From an uncultured Oscillospiraceae bacterium (GTDB taxonomy: Bacteria; Bacillota_A; Clostridia; Oscillospirales; Oscillospiraceae): a stretch of DNA of 22,338 bases. Below, piece after piece: positions 6,702 through 13,298 of this stretch. Location of the stretch: positions 1 through 22,338 of the forward strand of contig CAAGIU010000487.1 in NCBI GenBank assembly GCA_900770015.1. The letters run 5' to 3'. The position numbers and the translations under genes were made by a program. Each line of letters starts with the position of its first letter. The first letter of the stretch is position 1. The notes beneath the pieces were generated by a model. The model was not told where the DNA came from. It worked only from the letters and a program-made list of their open reading frames with translations, and searched no databases.

Positions 6702-7913
6702 ATGCAGCAGCAGGTTTTTTCCATCACGCAGATCAACGAATATCTCCGAGGCAAAATGGATGCAGACACCCTGCTGAGCCAGGTTGCCGTCCGCGGAGAG
6801 ATCAGCAATTATAAAATGTACCCCTCCGGGCACCATTATTTCACGCTGAAGGACGAGAGCTCCGCCCTGAAATGCGTCATGTTCAAATCCCAGGCACTGC
6901 GTCTTCGATTTCGTCCGGAAAACGGCATGAAGGTCATCGCCATGGGAAAAATCACCGTATACCCCAGGGACGGTGCCTTCCAGCTGTATTGCGGCAGCAT
7001 GGCCATGGATGGCATCGGAGATCTCTATGCTGCTTTCGAGCAGCTGAAGGCGAAGTTAGCCGCCCAGGGACTGTTTGCACCGGAACATAAGAAAAAACTC
7101 CCTGCCATCCCCGGCACCATCGGAATCATCACCAGCTCCGCAGGCGCCGCAGTCCACGATATGCTGCGGATTCTGAACCACCGCTTCCCACTGACAAAGG
7201 TTCACCTGCTTCCCGTCCGGGTACAGGGTGCGGAGGCTCCCGCAGAGATTGCAGCAGCCATCCGCTATGCCAATCACTACAAGCTGGCTGATCTGCTGAT
7301 TGTGGGCAGGGGAGGCGGTTCCATTGAGGACCTGTGGGCCTTCAACGACGAGGGGGTTGCCTATGCAATCTACGAATCCGAGATTCCCATCATCTCTGCC
7401 GTGGGCCATGAGCCGGACATAACCATTTCCGATTACGTGGCCGACCTGCGTGCTGCCACCCCATCCAACGCCGCCGAATTGGCAGTGCCCGACCGGGAAG
7501 CCCTGCTTCAGAATCTGGACGCCGCCTCCTCCGCCATGGCTGCAGCGCTGTCCCACCAGCTCCGCAATGCACGGCAGCGGCTGGATGTTCTGTCCCGGTC
7601 TGCGGCACTATCCAGTCCCACAGGCTACCTGGACCAGCGGCAGGAGCAGCTGGAGCATCTTAAATCCCGGCTGATTGCCGCCCAAAATCAAATGCTTCAT
7701 CAGAAAAGAAACCGTTTTGTCTCCTGCACTGCCAAGCTGGATGCCATGAGTCCGCTGAAGGTGCTGAGCAGAGGCTATTCCATCGTGAATGCAGAAAACG
7801 GAGCCATCCTGCGCTCCGTCCGTCAGACCGCCCCCAAGCAGCAAATATCTGTTATGTTTGCCGACGGCATCATCAACGCCATTGTTTCGGAAATCAAGGA
7901 GGAAATCAGATGA
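6702..7913 (+). CDS. xseA: Exodeoxyribonuclease VII large subunit
   Basis: A 403-residue XseA. The N-terminal OB-fold domain (about 1-100, with VRGEISNYK and SGHHYFTLKD) is followed by the catalytic domain with GIITSSAGAAVHDM, the GRGGGSIEDLWAFNDE motif, and GHEPDITISDYVADLRAATP. A coiled coil then leads to a conserved LSRGYSIV end. With XseB it degrades single-stranded DNA in both directions to oligonucleotides, in repair and recombination. It is slightly shorter than the roughly 450 of E. coli and B. subtilis. ATG at 6702 has GGAGG at 6691-6695, 6 bases away; an in-frame upstream ATG lies inside the previous gene. Confidence 0.95.
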   Translation: MQQQVFSITQINEYLRGKMDADTLLSQVAVRGEISNYKMYPSGHHYFTLKDESSALKCVMFKSQALRLRFRPENGMKVIAMGKITVYPRDGAFQLYCGSMAMDGIGDLYAAFEQLKAKLAAQGLFAPEHKKKLPAIPGTIGIITSSAGAAVHDMLRILNHRFPLTKVHLLPVRVQGAEAPAEIAAAIRYANHYKLADLLIVGRGGGSIEDLWAFNDEGVAYAIYESEIPIISAVGHEPDITISDYVADLRAATPSNAAELAVPDREALLQNLDAASSAMAAALSHQLRNARQRLDVLSRSAALSSPTGYLDQRQEQLEHLKSRLIAAQNQMLHQKRNRFVSCTAKLDAMSPLKVLSRGYSIVNAENGAILRSVRQTAPKQQISVMFADGIINAIVSEIKEEIR

Positions 7914-8143
7914 ATCCCGAAAAACAAACCTTTGAAGCCTCCATGCAGCGTCTGGAGCAAATCGTCCGCATCATGGAGAAAGGGGAAGTGGAGCTGGAGG
8001 AATCTCTCCGGCTGTTCCAGGAAGGAACGGAACTGATCAGCAGGTGTGGAAAGCTTCTGGACGAAGCACAGCTTCAAGTCAAAAAAATCATGACCGGGCC
8101 GGACGGAGGCCCTGTGGAGGAGGCCTTCACCGATGAACTATGA
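7910..8143 (+). CDS. xseB: Exodeoxyribonuclease VII small subunit
   Basis: A 77-residue XseB, typical for the family (60-85). It carries the FEASMQRLEQIVRIMEKGE helix, the LEESLRLFQEG motif and a C-terminal helix that binds the coiled coil of XseA. Several copies bind each XseA to form the active nuclease. It overlaps xseA by ATGA, with AAGGAGG upstream of the start, and overlaps ispA by 11 bases, which points to tightly coupled translation. Confidence 0.95.
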   Translation: MNPEKQTFEASMQRLEQIVRIMEKGEVELEESLRLFQEGTELISRCGKLLDEAQLQVKKIMTGPDGGPVEEAFTDEL

Positions 8144-9008
8144 TGTGCGCTTCCGCCAATACCGGGAATACATTGAAGACTATCTGAAAAATTTCTATTC
8201 GCGCTTTGATTCCGAGCCGCAAAAGGTTCTCTTCGACTCCATGAAATACAGCCTTCTGGCAGGCGGAAAACGGCTGCGCCCCATCTTTGCCTTTGAATTT
8301 TGCCGTCTTTGCGGCGGTGACTGGAAGCAGGCAGCTCCCTTCGCCGGAGCCATTGAAATGATCCACACCTACAGCTTGATCCACGATGATCTGCCCTGTA
8401 TGGACAACGATGACTACCGCCGGAGTCGTCTGACCAATCACAAGGTATACGGTGAAGCCATGGCAGTACTGGCAGGTGACGCCTTGCTGACGGATGCCTT
8501 CGCTATGGCCGCCTCCGCAAAGCTGCCCAATCCTGCCGATCTGGCTATGGCCATTGGTGTGCTTTCCGAGAATGCCGGTTCTCTGGGCATGGTAGGCGGT
8601 CAGGTACTGGATATGCTCAGCGAGGAGCGAATCTGCACGGAGCAGGAAGTGCTGGATATCCAGAGCCGCAAAACCGGAGCACTGGTCAATGCCGCCTGCG
8701 TGCTGGGCGCCATAGCCGGCGGAGCAGGGGAGGCCCAGATAAAAGCTGCTGCCGGATTTGCAGGCTGCCTCGGTTTGGCCTTTCAGATTCGGGATGATAT
8801 GCTGGATGTCATCGGCGATGCCAGGGAACTGGGCAAGGCTACCGGGCACGACGCGGACAAAAACACCTTTGTCCGCCTTTATGGTCTTCCCAAATGTGAA
8901 GAACTGGTACAAAAATATACCAATACCGCCATCGATCATCTGAGCATTTTCGACGATACCAACGACCTCATCTGTCTGGCTCGAAGCCTCACTGACAGAA
9001 GATCATAA
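8133..9008 (+). CDS. ispA: Farnesyl diphosphate synthase (polyprenyl synthetase family)
   Basis: A 291-residue trans-prenyltransferase that condenses IPP with DMAPP and GPP, feeding undecaprenyl phosphate and quinone synthesis. The first aspartate-rich motif is DDLPCMD (85-91) and the second is DDMLD (221-225) after FQIR. GGKRLRP (44-50) binds diphosphate. Tyr 80, five residues before the first Asp, and the HTYSLIHDD context match E. coli IspA, supporting a C15 product. The start at 8133 has GGAGGA upstream inside xseB. In many Firmicutes dxs follows; here the operon stops with a terminator. Confidence 0.93.
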   Translation: MNYDVRFRQYREYIEDYLKNFYSRFDSEPQKVLFDSMKYSLLAGGKRLRPIFAFEFCRLCGGDWKQAAPFAGAIEMIHTYSLIHDDLPCMDNDDYRRSRLTNHKVYGEAMAVLAGDALLTDAFAMAASAKLPNPADLAMAIGVLSENAGSLGMVGGQVLDMLSEERICTEQEVLDIQSRKTGALVNAACVLGAIAGGAGEAQIKAAAGFAGCLGLAFQIRDDMLDVIGDARELGKATGHDADKNTFVRLYGLPKCEELVQKYTNTAIDHLSIFDDTNDLICLARSLTDRRS

Positions 9009-9020
9009 AAGATCAGGACG

Positions 9021-9060
9021 AAACCACGCATTTCCCCGCAAGGGAAGTGCGTGGTTTATT
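9021..9060 (+). terminator. Terminator hairpin of the yqhY-ispA operon (possibly bidirectional)
   Basis: AAACCACGCATTTCCC (9021-9036) pairs with GGGAAGTGCGTGGTTT (9042-9057): 16 pairs with one G-T and a five-base loop. The U tract after it is interrupted (TTTATTCTTCC). It separates the convergent ispA and cotJ transcripts and could stop both. Confidence 0.75.
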
Positions 9061-9150
9061 CTTCCTTTCTGATCCTGTTTCTTGAAAACCCGTTACATTT
9101 CGGAAATTATCAAGACAGGAATGCGCAATTTTCTGTATTATTTTATTTTA

Positions 9151-9187
9151 TTATTTAGCAACTATTGGTTGCATTTATAATTATATC
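9151..9187 (-). promoter_or_regulatory. Orphan copy of the XRE promoter/operator
   Basis: This 37-base stretch is identical at 33 positions to 13241-13277, the -10 and operator of the XRE regulator gene. It keeps the palindrome GCAAC-TATTG-GTTGC (9158-9172) and a minus-strand TATAAT (9180-9185) seven bases away, as in the other copy. No good -35 is visible, and no open frame of note lies to its left before the ispA terminator. It overlaps the last codons and stop of cotJC. The rest of 9061-9150 is AT-rich and shows no gene. Confidence 0.6.
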
Positions 9188-9782
9188 AAATATCTATTGC
9201 CGGATTCATATAGTACACATTTTTCTGATTCAGCTTATCCCGCAGCAGCTGGATCGCCTCGCCAAAGCGTTGAAAATGGACGATTTCTCTCTCCCTCAGG
9301 AATTTGATGGCATCATTTACATCCGGGTCATCGCTGAGACGCAGAATGTTGTCATAGGTCGATCTGGCCTTCTGTTCCGCCGCCAGGTCCTCTGTCAGAT
9401 CCGTAATCGGGTCGCCCTTGACCTGCATGGTTGCAGCGCTCCATGGTGTTCCGCCGGCAGATACAGGATAAACACTCGCTGTATGATCCACAAAATACGG
9501 TGCAAAAGCAGGATCTTTATACTGATTTCCCTTCATATTTCTGGTCAACTGATGCACAATCGCGCCGATCATTTCCAGATGCCCCAGTTCCTCCGTGCCA
9601 ATGTCCGTCAAAAGGCCCTTCAGCTCATCAAAGGGCATGGAATACCGTTGGGACAGATACCGCAGGCTGGCTCCCAATTCGCCGTCCGGGCCGCCGTACT
9701 GGGTCAGTATAATGCGCGCCAATGCTGGATTCGGATTCTTGATTTTCACCGGATATTGCAGCTTTTTTTCATATGAAAACAT
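9186..9782 (-). CDS. cotJC: Spore coat protein CotJC, manganese catalase family
   Basis: A 198-residue protein of the non-haem manganese catalase family, the CotJC type found in spore coats. Candidate di-manganese ligands line up with the Lactiplantibacillus enzyme in spacing: Glu 35, Glu 65 and His 68 (in TEELGHLE), Glu 136 (in AAEQKAR) and His 169 (in REIVHF). Catalase activity is therefore possible but not shown. ATG at 9782 has GGGAGGGG just upstream; the longer frame back to 9821 overlaps the preceding gene and lacks a site. It lies 2 bases after the fused cotJA-cotJB gene, matching cotJABC order in B. subtilis. Expression in the mother cell (sigma-E) is expected from the family. Confidence 0.92.
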   Translation of the reverse strand: MFSYEKKLQYPVKIKNPNPALARIILTQYGGPDGELGASLRYLSQRYSMPFDELKGLLTDIGTEELGHLEMIGAIVHQLTRNMKGNQYKDPAFAPYFVDHTASVYPVSAGGTPWSAATMQVKGDPITDLTEDLAAEQKARSTYDNILRLSDDPDVNDAIKFLREREIVHFQRFGEAIQLLRDKLNQKNVYYMNPAIDI

Positions 9783-9784
9783 AC

Positions 9785-10231
9785 TTACCCCTCCCGATTG
9801 GCGCAGTATTCCCAGGGCCATGGATCCGAAAGCCAGGTATACTCCCGCTTGTTCATGGGATTCCCGTGACTCAAAGGCCCACAGCGCTGCACATATTCCG
9901 CGTTTTTGTCGTGATACATCTGCTGGTACTTCTGATACAGCTCCAACGCCTCCGTATCATCCCTGTGTGTATCCAGGTACAGCGCCAGCTCCTGAACCGC
10001 AAAGCCGATGGCCTGCAGCTCGGAAAGAGGAGTGGGCGGTAAGGGCTTTTTGTTGACCATGCCCATGAATGGCAGATCCAGTCCAGGGTACAGGGTTCCT
10101 CTTACCAGCCCCTGCCTTGCTTCATACCGCTCGGGATCATCCAGCTGAAATGGGACATAAGGATTGGCCAGCGGCGCCATTGCCGGCAGCTTGCCAAGCC
10201 CGCAGGGAGAACTTCGTTTTTTCCGTTCCAA
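9785..10231 (-). CDS. cotJA/cotJB: Fused spore coat proteins CotJA-CotJB
   Basis: A single 148-residue frame carries two coat-associated proteins that are separate genes in B. subtilis (about 82 and 87 residues). Residues about 18-54 match CotJA (MAPLANPYVPFQ, then GTLYPGLDLPF). Residues about 68-142 match CotJB (LQAIGFAVQELALYLDTH, then a WLSDPWPWEY ending). A short Pro/Lys linker (60-68) joins them. The start is a TTG at 10231, supported by GAGGAGG about 8 bases upstream; an internal ATG at residue 18 has no comparable site. No ribosome binding site is seen before the CotJB part, so a true fusion is likely. cotJC follows after 2 bases. The internal ATGs at residues 56 and 58 could in theory give a separate CotJB. 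Confidence 0.85.
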   Translation of the reverse strand: MERKKRSSPCGLGKLPAMAPLANPYVPFQLDDPERYEARQGLVRGTLYPGLDLPFMGMVNKKPLPPTPLSELQAIGFAVQELALYLDTHRDDTEALELYQKYQQMYHDKNAEYVQRCGPLSHGNPMNKREYTWLSDPWPWEYCANREG

Positions 10232-10251
10232 TGCGACAACCTCCTCAGATC

Positions 10252-10268
10252 ATGACTAATTCAGTCAT
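10252..10268. promoter_or_regulatory. Palindrome between divergent cotJ and cwlD
   Basis: ATGACT-AATTC-AGTCAT is a perfect 6-base inverted repeat with a 5-base centre. It lies in the 116-base divergent spacer between the fused cotJ gene and cwlD, just downstream of the candidate cotJ -10 element. It could be an operator for a dimeric regulator; nothing identifies the regulator. Confidence 0.35.
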
Positions 10269-10276
10269 TCCGGGTC

Positions 10277-10284
10277 ATTCTATG
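10277..10284 (-). promoter_or_regulatory. Candidate sigma-E -10 element for cotJ
   Basis: The minus strand reads CATAGAAT, one base away from the sigma-E -10 consensus CATACAAT, and lies 46 bases upstream of the cotJA-cotJB start. No convincing -35 element (an ATA-centred heptamer) is found 14-15 bases further upstream, so this is weak. B. subtilis cotJ is controlled by sigma-E. Confidence 0.28.
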
Positions 10285-10347
10285 CCATTTTTCGGACTTT
10301 GTTCATCCTCCGGCGCCGTGTGCATAGGATTTATCGAGGTGTTGCCC

Positions 10348-11058
10348 ATGCGCAAAGTCGTAAAGAAGATTCCAATTCTCTCCTTTTACATTTTGGTCTT
10401 CTCATTGTTTCTTTTCGGAACCCTTCTTGGAAATCAGGCTGTAATGACCATCGCCGAAATGACGCCAATGGAACGGAACCGCAGAATCATCATCGACGCA
10501 GGTCACGGAGGGGAAGATGGCGGGGCAGTTTCCTGTTCCGGTCTGAACGAAAGCAGCTATAACCTTCAGATTGCCCTTCGGCTGGACGATCTTTTTCACC
10601 TTCTGGGCTTTGGCACCATCATGATCCGAACAACCGATACCTCGATCTATACAAAGGGGGAGACTATCGCCCAGAAAAAAATATCCGATCTGAAACAGAG
10701 GGTCTGCATCGTCAACCAAGCACAGAATCCGCTGCTCATCAGCATCCACCAAAACACCTTCCCGGAAAGTCGTTATTCCGGTGCCCAGGTCTTCTACGCC
10801 AAAACGAAAGGAAGTGACGAGCTTGCGAAACAACTTCAGGAGGCGCTGGTGAAAACCATAAATCCCGGAAGCAGCCGAAAGGCGAAGCAGAGCAGCGGAG
10901 TCTATCTGCTGGACAAGATTCAATCCCCGGGAATTCTGGTGGAATGCGGTTTTCTTTCCAATCCCCAGGAGGAAGCAGCACTGCGAACACCGGAATATCA
11001 GAAAAAGCTCTGCTGCGTCATCGCAAGCACTGTCGCCAAGTACCTTACTGCCACTTGA
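10348..11058 (+). CDS. cwlD: Spore cortex N-acetylmuramoyl-L-alanine amidase CwlD
   Basis: A 236-residue Amidase_3 enzyme, essentially the length of B. subtilis CwlD (237). It has a signal anchor (hydrophobic about 9-28) and a zinc-dependent catalytic domain. Zinc ligands are His 53 in DAGHGGEDGG, Glu 68 in LNESSYNL and His 134 in ISIHQN; the catalytic Glu is 199 in LVECGFLSN. CwlD removes peptide side chains from cortex muramic acid, the first step to muramic-delta-lactam that germination lytic enzymes recognise. ATG at 10348 has GAGGT 7 bases upstream; the much longer frame upstream is antisense to cotJ. The window has no pdaA or gerD partner nearby. Confidence 0.93.
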   Translation: MRKVVKKIPILSFYILVFSLFLFGTLLGNQAVMTIAEMTPMERNRRIIIDAGHGGEDGGAVSCSGLNESSYNLQIALRLDDLFHLLGFGTIMIRTTDTSIYTKGETIAQKKISDLKQRVCIVNQAQNPLLISIHQNTFPESRYSGAQVFYAKTKGSDELAKQLQEALVKTINPGSSRKAKQSSGVYLLDKIQSPGILVECGFLSNPQEEAALRTPEYQKKLCCVIASTVAKYLTAT

Positions 11059-11083
11059 CCGAAGAAAACAGGATTGGTATAAT
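11055..11083 (+). promoter_or_regulatory. Near-consensus sigma-A promoter of radA
   Basis: TTGACC (11055-11060), exactly 17 bases, then TATAAT (11078-11083). The -35 overlaps the cwlD stop codon (TGA at 11056-11058). The start codon of radA is 30 bases beyond the -10. This is one of the two best vegetative promoters in the window and gives radA expression independent of sporulation. Confidence 0.88.
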
Positions 11084-11113
11084 AGCGAAAATACAAGCAT
11101 AGGAGAACCGGAT

Positions 11114-12478
11114 ATGGCAAAAACAAAATCCGTCTTTTTCTGCACCAACTGTGGAAACGAAACCCCCAGATGGCAGGGAAGATGCCCCGCATGCGGTCAA
11201 TGGAACTGCATTGAAGAACATATCGAAAAGCCCGCGCCCTCCGGAAGATCAGCAAAAGCCGCCCCGGTGGGTCAGAGCCGCAGGCCGCAAAGGCTCCACG
11301 AAGTCGCCACCGACGGTGAAACCCGTTTCTCCACCGGCATGGGGGAACTGGATCGCGTCCTCGGCGGCGGTGCCGTAGTCGGTTCGCTGGTACTGGTAAG
11401 CGGTGCCCCCGGAATCGGTAAATCCACGCTTCTGCTTCAGATCTGCAGCAGTCTGTGTCTTCAGCGGAAGGTTCTCTATATCTCCGGCGAAGAGAGCGAA
11501 CGGCAGCTGAAGCTCCGGGCTGAGCGTCTGGGGGTTTCCTGTGAGGACCTTTTCATCCTCTCGGAAACCCGCCTTTCCGATATTCTTGAAGCCACCGCAG
11601 AAGCCGCCCCGGACATTCTGATTGTGGACTCCATTCAGACGCTCTATAATGAAGAAAACGAGTCATCTCCAGGCTCTGTTTCCCAGGTGAAGGACTGCAC
11701 CATGGCATTGATGCAGCTGAGCAAATCCAGCGGCATCACCGTGTTTGTGGTGGGCCATATCAACAAGGACGGTAACATTGCCGGCCCCAAGGTTCTGGAA
11801 CATATGGTGGACTGCGTGCTCTATTTTGAAGGCGATCCCAACTCCTTCTACCGTCTTCTCCGGGCCGCCAAGAACCGTTTCGGCTCCACCAATGAGATAG
11901 GTGTCTTTGAAATGCGGGATATCGGTCTGGTGGAGGTTCCAAATCCATCCCAGATGCTGCTGGAAGGGCGCCCTGAGGGCGCCAGCGGCACCTGTGTCTC
12001 CTGCGTCATGGAAGGTACACGGCCCGTTCTGGCAGAAGTACAGGCGCTTGTGGCAAAAACCGCAATGAACGTGCCCCGAAGAGTATCCGCAGGTTTTGAT
12101 TTCAACCGTGCTGTGCTGATGCTGGCAATCATGGAAAAGCGGGCAGGCATGAAAATGAGCATGTTTGATGCCTATATCAATGTCATCGGCGGCCTGCGGC
12201 TGGATGAACCGGCAGCCGACCTGCCTGCGGTGCTGGCGCTGGCCTCTTCCTACCGGGATCAATGCATCTGCGACGATCTGGTGGCTATCGGTGAGGTGGG
12301 AATGACCGGAGAAATCCGTTCGGTTTCCCACATGAACCAACGTCTTTCCGAAATCGCCCGCCTGGGATTCAAGAAATGCATCATTCCCAGAGGCGGCTCC
12401 GAGAAGCTGGACATTCCCGAAGGCATGACCGTCTATCGTGTCCGAAATATCCGGGAAGCCATCGAAACCGCGATGTGA
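11114..12478 (+). CDS. radA: DNA repair protein RadA (Sms)
   Basis: A 454-residue RadA, near the usual 455-460. An N-terminal zinc finger has Cys at 10, 13, 24 and 27 (CTNC and CPAC). The RecA-like ATPase has Walker A GAPGIGKS (97-104) and Walker B ILIVDS (about 168-173). The RadA-specific KNRFG motif is at 253-257. A C-terminal Lon-like domain carries the LRLDEPAADLPAVLALASS segment. RadA is a DnaB-like hexameric helicase driving branch migration in recombination. Start at 11114, with AGGAG at 11101-11105, 8 bases away. Followed by its own terminator. Confidence 0.96.
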   Translation: MAKTKSVFFCTNCGNETPRWQGRCPACGQWNCIEEHIEKPAPSGRSAKAAPVGQSRRPQRLHEVATDGETRFSTGMGELDRVLGGGAVVGSLVLVSGAPGIGKSTLLLQICSSLCLQRKVLYISGEESERQLKLRAERLGVSCEDLFILSETRLSDILEATAEAAPDILIVDSIQTLYNEENESSPGSVSQVKDCTMALMQLSKSSGITVFVVGHINKDGNIAGPKVLEHMVDCVLYFEGDPNSFYRLLRAAKNRFGSTNEIGVFEMRDIGLVEVPNPSQMLLEGRPEGASGTCVSCVMEGTRPVLAEVQALVAKTAMNVPRRVSAGFDFNRAVLMLAIMEKRAGMKMSMFDAYINVIGGLRLDEPAADLPAVLALASSYRDQCICDDLVAIGEVGMTGEIRSVSHMNQRLSEIARLGFKKCIIPRGGSEKLDIPEGMTVYRVRNIREAIETAM

Positions 12479-12524
12479 GATGCAGAAATACCGGAACGCT
12501 CACCCGGCAAGCTGTGCTGCAAAA

Positions 12525-12567
12525 AGAAAAGACCGTCTCCGGTAGTCAAAACAGAGACGGTTTTTTT
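12525..12567 (+). terminator. Rho-independent terminator after radA
   Basis: ACCGTCTC (12532-12539) pairs perfectly with GAGACGGT (12554-12561), followed by a run of seven T (12561-12567). A purine-rich A run precedes the stem. It ends the radA transcript 54 bases after the stop codon. Confidence 0.88.
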
Positions 12568-12587
12568 AGTCAGCAGGGAAGGGGCAC

Positions 12588-12754
12588 TAGGGCAACACCG
12601 CACAATGGATGCTGCGGGCTTCGGCGGATCTTTTGCCCCAATCGTGCAGTATGAAAAATGGGAAATACACAGAGTATTCCCGCATTTTCCATACTTTCGC
12701 TTGGGTCAAAATTTCTCGCCGAATCTCCTTGCCCCATTATGCGGTGTTGCCCTA
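12588..12754. mobile_element. MITE with near-perfect terminal inverted repeats and TA ends
   Basis: The left end TAGGGCAACACCGCACAATG (12588-12607) and the reverse complement of the right end (12754 down) match at 20 of the first 21 positions. The similarity continues through the whole element, so the two arms of about 80 bases pair along their length around a short centre near 12671. Both ends carry TA, as expected for IS630/Tc1-mariner type insertion with TA duplication. No transposase frame fits inside 167 bases, so it is non-autonomous. Its right edge supplies the stop codon (TAG on the minus strand, 12754-12752) of the XRE gene. An autonomous partner is not in this window. Confidence 0.78.
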
Positions 12755-13219
12755 TATCAATTTGCCAAAAACCATGCCAATCAGGAAGCAGATTATGCCA
12801 AACAGCAGGAATTCAAGCGGATTTCTCAGGTATTGTACGCGAACAACACGCTTCAGAACAGGTTTTTCGACAACACGATCAACAATCTTGGGAATCGGAT
12901 TTTCAACCAATTGTACCACCGGTTTTTCAACGACTTGCACAACCGGCTTTTCCACCACTTTTTCCACGATTTTTTCCTGGATTTCCACTGTTTTAACAAC
13001 GATCGGTTCCGGCTCCTGGGGCAATTTTCCGGTGGCTATGTATTCTGCTTCTGAATTCAGGACATCCGCAAGACGTATCATTTTCAAAGCGTCCGGCGTA
13101 GCCAGATCATTTTCCCATTTACTGACAGCCTGACGGGATACATCCAGCATAGACGCCAGCTGTCCCTGTGATAGATTCGCTTCTTTTCGAAGCGCTGCAA
13201 TGCGTTCTCCAATCGACAT
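12752..13219 (-). CDS. Membrane-anchored XRE-family transcriptional regulator
   Basis: A 155-residue protein in three parts. Residues about 5-60 form a Cro/C1-type helix-turn-helix (GERIAALRKEANLSQGQLAS, then VSRQAVSKWEND). Residues about 75-127 are a Val/Glu/Lys/Pro-rich linker built from degenerate VVEKPVVQ units. Residues about 136-152 are a hydrophobic transmembrane helix, with only three residues after it. The repressor would thus be tethered to the membrane with the DNA-binding head in the cytosol. ATG at 13219 is favoured, with AAAGG 8 bases upstream; an in-frame GTG at 13228 is possible. It has its own promoter with an operator-like palindrome, suggesting autoregulation. The target set is unknown. 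The stop codon coincides with the edge of the MITE. Confidence 0.85.
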   Translation of the reverse strand: MSIGERIAALRKEANLSQGQLASMLDVSRQAVSKWENDLATPDALKMIRLADVLNSEAEYIATGKLPQEPEPIVVKTVEIQEKIVEKVVEKPVVQVVEKPVVQLVENPIPKIVDRVVEKPVLKRVVRVQYLRNPLEFLLFGIICFLIGMVFGKLI

Positions 13220-13240
13220 AAGCTGCACCTTTTGATGATA

Positions 13241-13298
13241 TTACTTAGCAACTATTCGTTGCATCTATCATTATATCCGATTTATTCCGAAAAATCAA
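13241..13298 (-). promoter_or_regulatory. Promoter and palindromic operator of the XRE gene
   Basis: On the minus strand: TTGATT (13298-13293), 17 bases, TATAAT (13275-13270). Seven bases downstream lies GCAAC-GAATA-GTTGC (13262-13248), a perfect 5-base inverted repeat over the expected transcription start. The arrangement fits repression by a dimeric XRE protein. The -35 lies inside the 3' end of the recombinase gene. A near-identical -10/operator is found at 9151-9187. Confidence 0.75.

Noticed and set aside
12870..13000. Short repeated units that could suggest a CRISPR array
   Set aside because: The units are degenerate, in frame and encode the VVEKPV linker of the XRE protein. There are no unique spacers of constant length and no cas genes.
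12605..13133. Overlapping plus-strand frames of 149 and 174 codons
   Set aside because: They are antisense to the XRE gene and MITE. Their Phe/Asn/Thr repeats are the complement of the XRE linker repeats.
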